Shown here one piece after another: positions 42,489 to 51,482 of a DNA stretch of 64,000 bases. Made by a program: the position numbers and the translations under genes. Each line of letters starts with the position of its first letter. The first letter of the stretch is position 1. The stretch is taken from assembly GCF_004959765.1 (NCBI RefSeq), contig NZ_SJZD01000001.1, positions 124,001 to 188,000 on the forward strand. Reading direction: 5' to 3'. The notes under the pieces are model-generated. The model did no database searches. It had not been told where the DNA came from and was given only the letters and a program-made list of their open reading frames with translations. The DNA is from Flavobacterium sp. H122 (GTDB taxonomy: Bacteria > Bacteroidota > Bacteroidia > Flavobacteriales > Flavobacteriaceae).

Positions 42489-43190
42489 ATGACAGAGCTT
42501 GTTAGATACATACAATTCCCGTTATTTTTTGATATAGAGCTTCTCAAAAACGATGCAAGCAAAATTTTATCAGATAATTGGGTAAAACATTATAATACTA
42601 ATGATTATTCGGGTGACTGGGATTCTATTGCTTTAATGTCACAAGGAGGAAAATCTGCTACTATTTATGCTTTACCATCAAACAATGACGAAGTAGTATT
42701 TACGGAAATTCTAGATAGCTGTCCCTATTTTAAAGAAGTAATCAATCAGTTTGAGTTCCAAAAAACATCTGTCCGACTTCTCCGTTTATCTGTTGGTGCA
42801 GAAATCAAACCACATAAAGATTATTGCTTAGGTTACGAAGACGGCAGTTTTAGAATACATATCCCGATTATCACAAATTCAGAAGTTGAATTTATACTGG
42901 ATAATACCAGACTTATAATGAAAGAAGGTGAATGCTGGTATATAAATGCTAATTTTACGCACTCAGTTGCTAACCGAGGTACAAAAGACCGGATTCATTT
43001 AGTAATTGACGGTATACGCAATGAATGGACGGATGAACTTTTCTTTAAAAATGCAAAAAAAGAAGCATTTGAAAAAAAGCGTGTTCAAAATAGTAATGAA
43101 GAAAAAGAAAAAATAATTCAGGAATTAAAAAAATTAAACACCCCTGTGGCTGAAAGACTGATATCTGATTTGTTAAATGATATGGATTAA
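42489..43190 (+). CDS. Aspartyl/asparaginyl beta-hydroxylase-type Fe(II)/2-oxoglutarate dioxygenase
   Basis: A 233-residue double-stranded beta-helix dioxygenase that would hydroxylate an amino acid, free or in a peptide. Iron ligands are H109 and D111 (KPHKDY) and H158 (NFTHSV), with R168 in KDRIHLVID for 2-oxoglutarate. The same family includes bacterial proline hydroxylases. The C-terminal 50 residues are a charged helical extension (EKKRVQNSNEEKEKIIQELKKL). It sits 3 nt after the HExxH gene and 10 nt before recG. Confidence 0.88.
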   Translation: MTELVRYIQFPLFFDIELLKNDASKILSDNWVKHYNTNDYSGDWDSIALMSQGGKSATIYALPSNNDEVVFTEILDSCPYFKEVINQFEFQKTSVRLLRLSVGAEIKPHKDYCLGYEDGSFRIHIPIITNSEVEFILDNTRLIMKEGECWYINANFTHSVANRGTKDRIHLVIDGIRNEWTDELFFKNAKKEAFEKKRVQNSNEEKEKIIQELKKLNTPVAERLISDLLNDMD

Positions 43191-43200
43191 TTTGTTTTAA

Positions 43201-45309
43201 ATGCAAAACAATCTTCTGGAAACCCCAATAGAATATTTAAAAGGTGTAGGCCCGCAACGTGGTGAGCTGTTACGCAAGGAATTGAACATACATAAGTATG
43301 CCGATTTAGTTAACTTATACCCCAACCGCTACATTGACAGAACCCGTTATTACAAAATCAACGAATTGATTCCCGGCAATAGCGAAGTTCAAATTGTTGG
43401 TAAAATCATTCACGTAAAAACGGTTGAATTCGGCAAAGGAAAAAAACGTTTGTCGGCTACTTTTGTTGATGATACAGGCGAAGTAGAATTAGTTTGGTTT
43501 CAAGGTATTAAATGGATTCGGGAGAGTTTAAAAATAAATGTTCCCTATGTGATATTTGGAAAAACCAACAATTTCAATGGTCAGTTTTCGATGCCTCATC
43601 CTGAGATGGAACTACTCGAAGAACATAAAGCAAGTCTGCGAAGTGCCATGCAATCTGTTTATCCATCTACAGAAAAACTTTCCAACAAAGGAATTTCCAA
43701 TAAAGTCATCAATAAAATGATGCAGCAGCTCTTTATTGAAACCCATGCATTGTTTACAGAAACATTACCAGCATATCTTTTGGAAGAATTACAATTAATT
43801 CCAAAAAATGCGGCCTTATTCAATGTGCATTTTCCTAAAAGCCAGGAACTTTTATCTAAGGCACAATTTCGATTAAAGTTTGAAGAATTGTTCTTCATTC
43901 AATTACAGCTAATCTCCAAGAATCTAGTCCGTAAACATAAAATAAAGGGTCATGCCTTTGAAAATGTCGGTTATTATTTTAATGAATTTTATACGAAACA
44001 TTTGCCTTTTGATCTTACCAATGCTCAAAAAAAGGTATTGAAAGAAATCCGAAATGATTTGGGTAATCCCGCACAAATGAACCGTTTGCTTCAAGGAGAT
44101 GTAGGTTCAGGCAAAACGATTGTGGCATTAATGAGTATGCTTTTGGCCATTGATAACGGTTTTCAGGCTTGCATCATGGCTCCAACGGAAATTCTGGCTA
44201 TACAACATTTTAATGGTATTTCAGAATTGGCCAGACCTTTAGGACTAAACATAAAACTACTCACCGGCTCAACTAAAACTTCAGATAGAAAAATTATTCA
44301 CGAAGAATTGGAAAACGGAAATTTACATATTCTTGTGGGTACACATGCCATTTTAGAAGACAAAGTAAAATTCCAAAATTTAGGGCTTGCTATTATTGAT
44401 GAGCAACATCGATTTGGAGTGGAACAAAGAAGTAAATTATGGAAAAAGGCCGAAATCCCACCCCATGTTTTGGTAATGACCGCAACTCCTATTCCACGCA
44501 CATTGGCAATGAGTTTATATGGTGATTTGGATATTTCGGTAATTGATGAATTGCCTCCCGGGCGAAAACCAATTCAAACGGTACACCGTTATGACAGCAA
44601 CCGGTTAAAGGTTTGGAAATTCATTCGGGATGAAATCGAAAAAGGAAGACAGATTTATATTGTATATCCATTGATTCAGGAATCTGAAACTTTGGATTAT
44701 AAAGATTTGATGGATGGTTACGAAAGCATTTCCAGAGATTTTCCATTACCAAAATATTCGGTTTCTATTGTCCACGGCAAAATGAAACCTGCTGAAAAAG
44801 ATGCCGAGATGACGCGGTTTTCTGAAGGAAAGACCAATATCATGGTTGCCACAACTGTTATTGAAGTGGGTGTAAATGTTCCCAATGCCTCAGTGATGAT
44901 TATTGAAAGTGCCGAGCGTTTCGGTCTTTCTCAATTGCATCAGCTGCGTGGCCGTGTGGGCCGTGGAGCGGAACAGAGTTATTGTATTTTAATGACCGGA
45001 CATAAATTGAGTAACGAAAGTAAAATCCGATTGGAAACCATGTGCAAAACAAATGACGGTTTTGAAATTGCCGAAGTCGACTTAAAACTTCGTGGTCCGG
45101 GAGATATAATGGGGACACAGCAAAGCGGCGTTTTAAATCTTCAAATTGCCGATTTAGTCAAGGATAAGGATATTTTACAGTTAGCACGTCATTATGCTGT
45201 AAAATTATTAAAAGAGGATCCTTCAATGCAAAAAACTGAACATCAAAAATTACGCGAAGTCTTTATTGAATTAGGAAAAAAGAAAAATATCTGGAATTAT
45301 ATAAGTTAA
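43201..45309 (+). CDS. recG: ATP-dependent DNA helicase RecG
   Basis: RecG remodels stalled replication forks and Holliday junctions. The 702-residue protein is full length: N-terminal wedge/OB domain (ETPIEYLKGVGPQRGELLRKEL start, then EVQIVGKIIHVKTVEFGKGK), the helicase motor with GDVGSGKTIVALMSML (Walker A, about 299-314), DEQHRFGVEQR (Walker B variant DEQH), TATPIPRTLAMS, and the C-terminal RecG 'wedge' end LKLRGPGDIMGTQQSG (TRG-like). It follows the hydroxylase gene by 10 bp, so it is probably expressed from an upstream promoter. It is convergent with the prolyl oligopeptidase gene. Confidence 0.96.
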   Translation: MQNNLLETPIEYLKGVGPQRGELLRKELNIHKYADLVNLYPNRYIDRTRYYKINELIPGNSEVQIVGKIIHVKTVEFGKGKKRLSATFVDDTGEVELVWFQGIKWIRESLKINVPYVIFGKTNNFNGQFSMPHPEMELLEEHKASLRSAMQSVYPSTEKLSNKGISNKVINKMMQQLFIETHALFTETLPAYLLEELQLIPKNAALFNVHFPKSQELLSKAQFRLKFEELFFIQLQLISKNLVRKHKIKGHAFENVGYYFNEFYTKHLPFDLTNAQKKVLKEIRNDLGNPAQMNRLLQGDVGSGKTIVALMSMLLAIDNGFQACIMAPTEILAIQHFNGISELARPLGLNIKLLTGSTKTSDRKIIHEELENGNLHILVGTHAILEDKVKFQNLGLAIIDEQHRFGVEQRSKLWKKAEIPPHVLVMTATPIPRTLAMSLYGDLDISVIDELPPGRKPIQTVHRYDSNRLKVWKFIRDEIEKGRQIYIVYPLIQESETLDYKDLMDGYESISRDFPLPKYSVSIVHGKMKPAEKDAEMTRFSEGKTNIMVATTVIEVGVNVPNASVMIIESAERFGLSQLHQLRGRVGRGAEQSYCILMTGHKLSNESKIRLETMCKTNDGFEIAEVDLKLRGPGDIMGTQQSGVLNLQIADLVKDKDILQLARHYAVKLLKEDPSMQKTEHQKLREVFIELGKKKNIWNYIS

Positions 45310-45367
45310 CCCCGAAAGTCTTCTATTTTAAAAGCATTTTGATCAACTATTCTGATCATTCCCAAAT

Positions 45368-45398
45368 AAAAAAGCTGCCTTCCTGAGACAGCTTTTTA
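45368..45398. terminator. Bidirectional terminator between recG and the prolyl oligopeptidase gene
   Basis: AAAAAGCTG pairs with CAGCTTTTT; a mismatch and two more pairs extend the stem around the loop. A and T runs flank it on both sides. Confidence 0.85.
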
Positions 45399-45414
45399 AG
45401 TCAATTTTTATTAA

Positions 45415-47541
45415 TTACTTTTTAATATCAAGTTTGCCAACTCCCATATTCCAAAGTGTAAAAGCCTGTATATCCACACTTTCCTGAATAGTTGCAGCTA
45501 TAGATTTTCCAGCCCCATGTCCGGCGTTAATGTCAATTCTGATCAGTGTAGGATTTGCACCGGTTTGCTTGTCCTGCAATTCTGCAGCGAACTTAAAACT
45601 GTGTGCCGGTACTACTCTATCATCATGATCTCCTGTTGTAACTAATGTTGCCGGGTACTGTTCTCCCTTTTTAACATTGTGAACCGGAGAATAGTTTTTA
45701 ATGTATTCAAACATTTCTTTAGTGTCTTCTGATGTACCGTAATCATAAGCCCAACCTGCACCAGCTGTAAATGTGTGGTATCGCAGCATATCCATAACTC
45801 CTACTGCAGGTAAAGCCACACGCATTAAATCAGGTCTTTGTGTCATAGTTGCTCCTACCAACAATCCTCCGTTTGAACCACCTCGGATTGCTAAAAACTG
45901 TTTTGACGTATATTTATTTGCAATTAAATATTCCGCAGCAGCGATAAAATCATCAAACACATTTTGCTTTTGCATTTTTGTTCCTGCATCATGCCATTTT
46001 TTTCCATATTCTCCGCCACCTCTTAAATTAGGAACAGCGTAAACACCTCCATTTTCTAACCATAATGCATTGGAAATACTAAAACTAGGCGTTAAGCTTG
46101 CATTAAATCCACCATAACCATAAAGCATTGTTGGATTTTTACCATCTAACTTGATTCCTTTTTTATAGGTAATAATCATAGGAACTTTTGTACCGTCTTT
46201 AGAAGTAAAGAACACTTGTTTTGATTCGAAATTCTCTGGATTAAAATCAATTTTGGGCTTTTGATACACTTTAGATTCTCCCGTTTTCGGGTCAAACGCA
46301 AAAGTACTTCCCGGTGTATAATAATTGGAAAATACGAAGTATAATTCTTTATCTTCTTTTTTACCGCCAAAACCTCCGGCTGTACCTACACCCGGCAATT
46401 GAATAGTTCTAATCAGATTACCGTCAAAATCAAACTGTTTTACTTCTGAAATTGCATCTTTCATGTAATTGGCAAAGATGTATCCGGATCCTGTAGCTGG
46501 ATTCAATACATTTTCAGTTTCAGGAATAATTGTTTTCCAATTCTCAATTTGTGGATTTTTTGCATCAACCAATACAATTTTTTTATTAGGTGCTTTAAAA
46601 TTGGTTACAAAATATAATTGATCACCTCTGTTGTCTAAAAAGTCGGTATCAGTATCAAAATTATTTAAAACGGTAACAATAGGACTATTCTCAACTGTCA
46701 AATCCTTAATATACAGTTCTCCGCCGGAAGTTGAATTTGCTGCAGAAATAATTAAATACTTATTGTCTTCCGTTACTTGTCCGCCTACATATCTTCTTTT
46801 CTGATCCTGTCCAAACACAACTTTATCATCTTTTTGAGTAGTTCCTAACTTGTGATAATATAGTTTATGCTGGTCAGTTTTGGCAGAAAGTTCGCTACCT
46901 TTTGGTTTATCATAACTGGAATAATAAAATCCTTCATTTTTATACCAGGAAACACCGCTGAATTTTACATCTACCAATTTGTTTTCCAATACTTCCTTAG
47001 TAATTGCATTGATTATGATCACTTCTCTCCAGTCAGATCCTCCAATTGAAATTTGATAAGCTGCTTTACTCCCATCTTCTGAAAAATTAATTCCAGCTAA
47101 AGAAGTCGTTCCGTCTTTTGAAAATGTATTTGGGTCAAGGAATACTTCTTCTTTCCCTGATTTATCTTTTCTGAATACCACCCACTGGTTTTGCAACCCG
47201 TTGTTTTTATAATAATAAGTAAACTGACCTTCAACAAACGGAGCACTTATTTTTTCATAATTCCACATTTTTTCAAGCCTTCCTTTTAAGGCATTTCTAT
47301 ACGGAATTTGCTCTAAATAGCCATAAGTAACCTTATTTTGCTCTTTAACCCATGATTCCGTTTCAGGAGAGCGGTCGTCTTCCAACCAGCGGTAAGGATC
47401 TTTAACCTCAGTTCCAAAATAATTATCTGTATGTTCTATTTTTTTTGTTGAAGGATATATAATCCCTTTCATTGGCTTTTTAGATTGTGCCGAAATTGTC
47501 ATTGTAAATGCTAAAGCTAGAGTAAGTACTGTTTTTTTCAT
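45415..47541 (-). CDS. Prolyl oligopeptidase (S9A), exported
   Basis: A 708-residue serine peptidase that cuts short peptides after proline. An N-terminal signal peptide ([19 protein letters not shown]) sends it to the periplasm. Residues about 25-420 are the beta-propeller; the C-terminal alpha/beta-hydrolase domain has the nucleophile in [14 protein letters not shown], the Asp in [13 protein letters not shown] and the His in NAGHGAGKS. The catalytic triad is complete. A -7 box lies 18 nt upstream of the start. It is separated from the TonB receptor gene by 49 bp. Confidence 0.94.
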   Translation of the reverse strand: MKKTVLTLALAFTMTISAQSKKPMKGIIYPSTKKIEHTDNYFGTEVKDPYRWLEDDRSPETESWVKEQNKVTYGYLEQIPYRNALKGRLEKMWNYEKISAPFVEGQFTYYYKNNGLQNQWVVFRKDKSGKEEVFLDPNTFSKDGTTSLAGINFSEDGSKAAYQISIGGSDWREVIIINAITKEVLENKLVDVKFSGVSWYKNEGFYYSSYDKPKGSELSAKTDQHKLYYHKLGTTQKDDKVVFGQDQKRRYVGGQVTEDNKYLIISAANSTSGGELYIKDLTVENSPIVTVLNNFDTDTDFLDNRGDQLYFVTNFKAPNKKIVLVDAKNPQIENWKTIIPETENVLNPATGSGYIFANYMKDAISEVKQFDFDGNLIRTIQLPGVGTAGGFGGKKEDKELYFVFSNYYTPGSTFAFDPKTGESKVYQKPKIDFNPENFESKQVFFTSKDGTKVPMIITYKKGIKLDGKNPTMLYGYGGFNASLTPSFSISNALWLENGGVYAVPNLRGGGEYGKKWHDAGTKMQKQNVFDDFIAAAEYLIANKYTSKQFLAIRGGSNGGLLVGATMTQRPDLMRVALPAVGVMDMLRYHTFTAGAGWAYDYGTSEDTKEMFEYIKNYSPVHNVKKGEQYPATLVTTGDHDDRVVPAHSFKFAAELQDKQTGANPTLIRIDINAGHGAGKSIAATIQESVDIQAFTLWNMGVGKLDIKK

Positions 47542-47559
47542 TTTTTAGGTGATTTCAAA

Positions 47560-47567
47560 CAAAAATA
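47560..47567 (-). promoter_or_regulatory. -7 promoter element (TATTTTTG) before the prolyl oligopeptidase gene
   Basis: An exact TAnnTTTG match on the minus strand 18 nt before the start codon. Confidence 0.5.
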
Positions 47568-47590
47568 CATTTTCATTTGTTAGAATTTCG

Positions 47591-49798
47591 TTAAAAATTA
47601 AAATTCAAACAAAAAACCAGATTCCTTCCAATATTTGGTATTCCATCAGCTTTCAATCTTGACAAGTGTGATATGTAGGTTTTATTTAAAATATTATTGG
47701 CATTAAATGAAAAGTCAAATTTTAATTTCAACAGATTAAAACTTCCTCCTGCTGCAAGATTTAACAATGAATAAGAGGGTGTTTCGGTTTCAAATTCTGA
47801 AATATTTTTTTGATTGAAATTTGTTTCGTATACCGCTGAAAGATAAACGTCCTTAACAAATTCCTTTATATCAAAATTAGCACGAAATGTGTTAGTGAAT
47901 TTGTTCGCAGGAATCAGAGGTAAATAATCACCATTATCTTTTTTACCGGTCACACTTTCAAAAGTGGATGTAATATGCAGCCAATCCATAGGATGCGGAT
48001 GTATATGCAATCCAATTTCACCGCCAAATAGTTCAGCATTTGCCTGAATATATTCGTATACATTGTTATCATCAATTACAGCCCCGGCAGGAGAAATAAA
48101 AATGTAATTATTGATATGGTTGTAAAAACTATTTGCAAAAATTTCAAAATGAGTTGTACCATATTCTAAGTTGATATCAGCCTGAACATTTTGCTCATTC
48201 TTTAAATTGGAATTTCCAATTTCGTAGCGATTACTACCTTCATGCACACCGTTTGAAGTCAACTCAGCTAAATTAGGAGCTCTAAAACCACTGGCGACAT
48301 TTAAACGAAGTGTAAAATTGTCTTTGATTGATGTTTTATAACCTATTGATGCATTAAAACTTTGGTAATTTTTGTCGATAGCCTTAAAATAACCTTCTTC
48401 ACCCTCTACTCCATGATTTTCGGTTGCTATTTTTCGGGTATCATAACGTAAACCAGCCTGAATTGCATTTTTATTCCAGGAATACATAGTCGTTGCCAAA
48501 ACTCCTAAATCGTTTGTTTCAGCATTTGGAATCAACAATTCTTCTCCAGAGTTTTCATTGGTTTGATGCATACCTTGAACTCCAAAAATTGTTTCGAAAC
48601 GGTTAAATTTTGGCAAAAAGTATTTAAAATCATAATTAAACGTTTGTAAATTCATGTCAAGTAAAGCTACCGGCGAATCTTCAAACTCTTTACGCTTATT
48701 TGAAATATAACCAAAATCTGCTTCGATTTTTGAATTTGTCAGGTAAAAAGTATTATGCAAACTGGCAATTTGCCCTAAAACTCCTTGTCTGGGATAATCA
48801 GGAGTTTTTGTTGTAGTTTGTTTATTAATTTCTTCAGGTAATCCTAAAACCAAATCATTGATGTTGTATCTAAAAACTGAAGAAAATTTAGAGTTTTTAT
48901 AACCTAAAGCAATTTTCGCATCGGTTTCATTAAATCTGGAATTTGTCACTCTTTCACCGTCGGCAGTTTTATAATCGGAATGTGTATTGTAACCACCCCG
49001 CACAGAAAAATTCCAATTATCAGAAGATGATTTCAATCCAAAAGAAGTCGTGCTTCCTTGTGTATTACTGAAATATTTTTGGCTGAGATTTGCCGAATAC
49101 GATTTTGGAGCTGCAAATTTTTCCGGATTGAAATATAAAACACCTCCAAGAGCATCCGAGCCATATAATAGTGATGCAGGTCCTTTGATGACTTCCACAC
49201 TTTCTATTCCGTTATCGCTAAGCCCTAATCCATGTTCATCACCAAATTGCTGATTTTCCAAACGGACACCCTGCGTATAAACCAATACTCTGTTCCCGCT
49301 TAAACCTCTGATAACAGGTTTGCCTATTGAAGTTCCTGTTGAAACATTTGCCACGCCGGGAATTGTAGCTAATCCTTCCGCTAAAGTAGCTGCTCCTTTT
49401 TGCTGCAGAGCTTTTATGGAACTATGTTCTACTTTCATTACATTCTGCTTCTGAGCCTTATTGAACGATGTCGAAACCATAATTTCATCTATATGGTGTG
49501 AATGGGCTTCATGCAATTGAGTATTAAAAACAGTTTCTTCTTTATTCAAAGTAATAGTTGAGGTAACTTCGTCAAATTGCTCATGGACAAAGAGAATTGT
49601 AAATGTTCCTTTGGCCAATTTTTTAAAAAAATAATTTCCTTCAGAATCAGTTTTTGTTTCAATATGTAATTCAGGAAGACTGACAGCAACATTAGGAACA
49701 GGTTGATTATTTTCATCTGTAACCTTTCCTTTTAGTGAAGATTGGCCATAAACCATAGCCGAAAACCCTAATAATAGGGCATAAAAAATTGATTTCAT
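47591..49798 (-). CDS. TonB-dependent outer-membrane receptor
   Basis: A 735-residue ligand-gated outer-membrane channel. Signal peptide (MKSIFYALLLGFSAMVYGQ), then a carboxypeptidase-regulatory-like beta-sandwich (about 22-100, LKGKVTDENNQPVPNVAVSLPE), a His-bearing linker HEAHSHHIDEIMVS, the plug domain (KGAATLAEGLATIPGV, IRGLSGNRVLVYTQGVR, GPASLLYGSDALGGV) and a 22-strand barrel ending in a C-terminal Phe (FCLNFNF). A barrel segment reads GLHIHPHPMD. No SusD partner is present, so it belongs to the siderophore/metal-type group. The His-rich protein gene lies 53 bp upstream, on the same strand. Confidence 0.93.
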   Translation of the reverse strand: MKSIFYALLLGFSAMVYGQSSLKGKVTDENNQPVPNVAVSLPELHIETKTDSEGNYFFKKLAKGTFTILFVHEQFDEVTSTITLNKEETVFNTQLHEAHSHHIDEIMVSTSFNKAQKQNVMKVEHSSIKALQQKGAATLAEGLATIPGVANVSTGTSIGKPVIRGLSGNRVLVYTQGVRLENQQFGDEHGLGLSDNGIESVEVIKGPASLLYGSDALGGVLYFNPEKFAAPKSYSANLSQKYFSNTQGSTTSFGLKSSSDNWNFSVRGGYNTHSDYKTADGERVTNSRFNETDAKIALGYKNSKFSSVFRYNINDLVLGLPEEINKQTTTKTPDYPRQGVLGQIASLHNTFYLTNSKIEADFGYISNKRKEFEDSPVALLDMNLQTFNYDFKYFLPKFNRFETIFGVQGMHQTNENSGEELLIPNAETNDLGVLATTMYSWNKNAIQAGLRYDTRKIATENHGVEGEEGYFKAIDKNYQSFNASIGYKTSIKDNFTLRLNVASGFRAPNLAELTSNGVHEGSNRYEIGNSNLKNEQNVQADINLEYGTTHFEIFANSFYNHINNYIFISPAGAVIDDNNVYEYIQANAELFGGEIGLHIHPHPMDWLHITSTFESVTGKKDNGDYLPLIPANKFTNTFRANFDIKEFVKDVYLSAVYETNFNQKNISEFETETPSYSLLNLAAGGSFNLLKLKFDFSFNANNILNKTYISHLSRLKADGIPNIGRNLVFCLNFNF

Positions 49799-49851
49799 TT
49801 TAATGAATATGTTTTTATTGAAAAATTTTTGAGTATAAAATACTTGAATAT

Positions 49852-50205
49852 TTATGCAATAAAAACAGGAGGACCTCTAAGATTGATTAAACTACCGGTG
49901 AAAAAAACTAATTTTTCAACGTAACCAAACAAACAGGTAGTATCGTAATCTCTCGAAAACGGATTTTCAAAAGAAATAAAGTCTGTAAAAGTAAAATTAT
50001 TAAAACTGTAATCACATACAAAACAGTCGTCAAAATCATGATGACTATGGGATATTACAGCATGGGAATGATCGTATTTATGCTGACAATGTTCTTTGTT
50101 TAATTGTTCAACTAAATGCTCAAATGAATGGACTGACTGAAATGTTATTGCAAACAATAACACTCCAAGCAGAGAAAAACTAAATATGTTTATTTTTCTA
50201 TTCAT
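49852..50205 (-). CDS. Small exported His/Cys-rich protein, putative metal binder
   Basis: A 117-residue protein with an N-terminal signal/anchor (about 6-24). The next 40 residues hold nine histidines (26, 30, 39, 42, 46, 48, 53, 55, 56) and three cysteines, including a CFVCDY pair (61, 64). The C-terminus ends with an RGPPVF motif that I recall from similar small Bacteroidota proteins placed before TonB receptors. I start at ATG 50205; an in-frame TTG at 50214 lies inside a perfect -7 promoter box, so it cannot start translation from that transcript. Periplasmic zinc or copper handling together with the downstream receptor is the natural inference. Confidence 0.75.
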   Translation of the reverse strand: MNRKINIFSFSLLGVLLFAITFQSVHSFEHLVEQLNKEHCQHKYDHSHAVISHSHHDFDDCFVCDYSFNNFTFTDFISFENPFSRDYDTTCLFGYVEKLVFFTGSLINLRGPPVFIA

Positions 50206-50211
50206 TTGGTG

Positions 50212-50241
50212 CAAATATAAAAATTCCGTTTAATCTTACAA
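50212..50241 (-). promoter_or_regulatory. Full promoter TTG-N19-TATATTTG for the His-rich protein and TonB receptor
   Basis: On the minus strand TTG (50239-50241), a 19-nt spacer and an exact TATATTTG box (50212-50219) match the Flavobacterium consensus. The box ends 6 nt before the ATG at 50205, so the mRNA should start at or next to the start codon. The -33 element lies in the loop of the asd terminator. Confidence 0.7.
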
Positions 50242-50253
50242 CTAAACGGAATT
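50222..50253 (-). terminator. Terminator hairpin after asd, overlapping the next promoter
   Basis: AATTCCGTTTA pairs with TAAACGGAATT over 11 bp around a 10-nt loop, followed on the minus strand by T-rich sequence. It lies 21 nt after the asd stop and shares bases with the promoter at 50212-50241. Confidence 0.75.
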
Positions 50254-50274
50254 ATTTTCTTAAATTAATGAACA

Positions 50275-51264
50275 TTAAACCAATTTATGTTCAACTAAAT
50301 ATTCTGCAATTTGAACTGCATTTGTTGCTGCACCTTTACGAAGATTATCAGCAACAATCCACATATTTAAAGTATTTGGCTGACTCTCATCACGACGGAT
50401 ACGGCCAACAAATACATCATTTTTACCTTCAGCATACAACGGCATAGGAAACGTAAATGTGTCAATATTATCCTGGACAGTAATCCCTGATGTATGGTGT
50501 AACATTGTACGTACTTCCGTAACATCAAAATCATTTTCAAACTCAACATTTACGGCTTCACTGTGACCTCCTACAACCGGAACACGAACTGCAGTAGCAG
50601 TTACTGCTATCGTTTTGTCATCAAGAATTTTTTGAGTTTCACGAACAAGTTTCATTTCTTCTTTAGTATAACCGTTATCTTCAAAAACGTCACACTGCGG
50701 AATTAAGTTTCTGTGAATTGGGTATTTATATGCCATTTCTCCCTGAACACCTGCATATTCGTTTTCTAACTGACGTACTGCTTTAACCCCAGTCCCTGTA
50801 ATAGATTGATACGTAGAAACGATAACTCTTTTGATATCATATTTTTTGTGTAATGGTGACAAAGTCATCACTAACTGAATTGTAGAACAATTAGGGTTTG
50901 CAATAATTTTATCTTCTTTTGTTAACGAAGAAGCATTGATTTCAGGAACTACCAGTTTTTTAGTAGGATCCATACGCCAAGCCGATGAATTATCTATAAC
51001 TGTAGTACCTGCTGCTGCAAATTTAGGCGCCCATTCTTTAGAAGTTTCACCTCCAGCAGAAAAAATTGCAATTTCTGGTTTCATATCAATTGCAGTTTGC
51101 ATTCCAACTACTTTGTATGATTTACCTTTAAATTCAATTTCTTTACCAACAGATTTTTCAGAAGCAACAGGAATTAATTCTGTTACCGGAAAATTTCTTT
51201 CAGTCAAAACCTGAAGCATAACTTCTCCTACCATACCGGTAGCACCTACTACGGCTATTTTCAT
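50275..51264 (-). CDS. asd: Aspartate-semialdehyde dehydrogenase
   Basis: Asd reduces aspartyl phosphate to aspartate semialdehyde, the branch point to diaminopimelate, lysine, methionine and threonine. The 329-residue protein has the NADP-binding start MKIAVVGATGMVGEVMLQVL, the active-site Cys126 in IANPNCSTIQLV, the substrate Arg region and the catalytic His region VPVVGGHSEAVNVEFE. It is full length. Its own -7 box is 29 nt upstream, and a terminator follows directly, so it is monocistronic. Confidence 0.96.
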   Translation of the reverse strand: MKIAVVGATGMVGEVMLQVLTERNFPVTELIPVASEKSVGKEIEFKGKSYKVVGMQTAIDMKPEIAIFSAGGETSKEWAPKFAAAGTTVIDNSSAWRMDPTKKLVVPEINASSLTKEDKIIANPNCSTIQLVMTLSPLHKKYDIKRVIVSTYQSITGTGVKAVRQLENEYAGVQGEMAYKYPIHRNLIPQCDVFEDNGYTKEEMKLVRETQKILDDKTIAVTATAVRVPVVGGHSEAVNVEFENDFDVTEVRTMLHHTSGITVQDNIDTFTFPMPLYAEGKNDVFVGRIRRDESQPNTLNMWIVADNLRKGAATNAVQIAEYLVEHKLV

Positions 51265-51293
51265 TGTATTGTGCGTGTTTAAATTTTACCACA

Positions 51294-51301
51294 CAAAAGT
51301 A
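51294..51301 (-). promoter_or_regulatory. -7 promoter element (TACTTTTG) before asd
   Basis: An exact TAnnTTTG match on the minus strand 29 nt before the ATG. A TTG (51318-51320) lies 16 nt upstream, close to the usual spacing, so a fairly complete promoter is likely. Confidence 0.6.
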
Positions 51302-51482
51302 ATTAATATTTGGTTTCCAAATACATATTAAAAAAATTTAACAAAATGTTATAAAACCCAAATAAAATTCATTTTGGAAATAATAAAAATGATTTCTATT
51401 GATTTACAAAAGAATAACAATAAAATAATTATAAGAAAATTCTTATTTTTTATATTTACGGTTAACTAAAAAACCAAATTTT

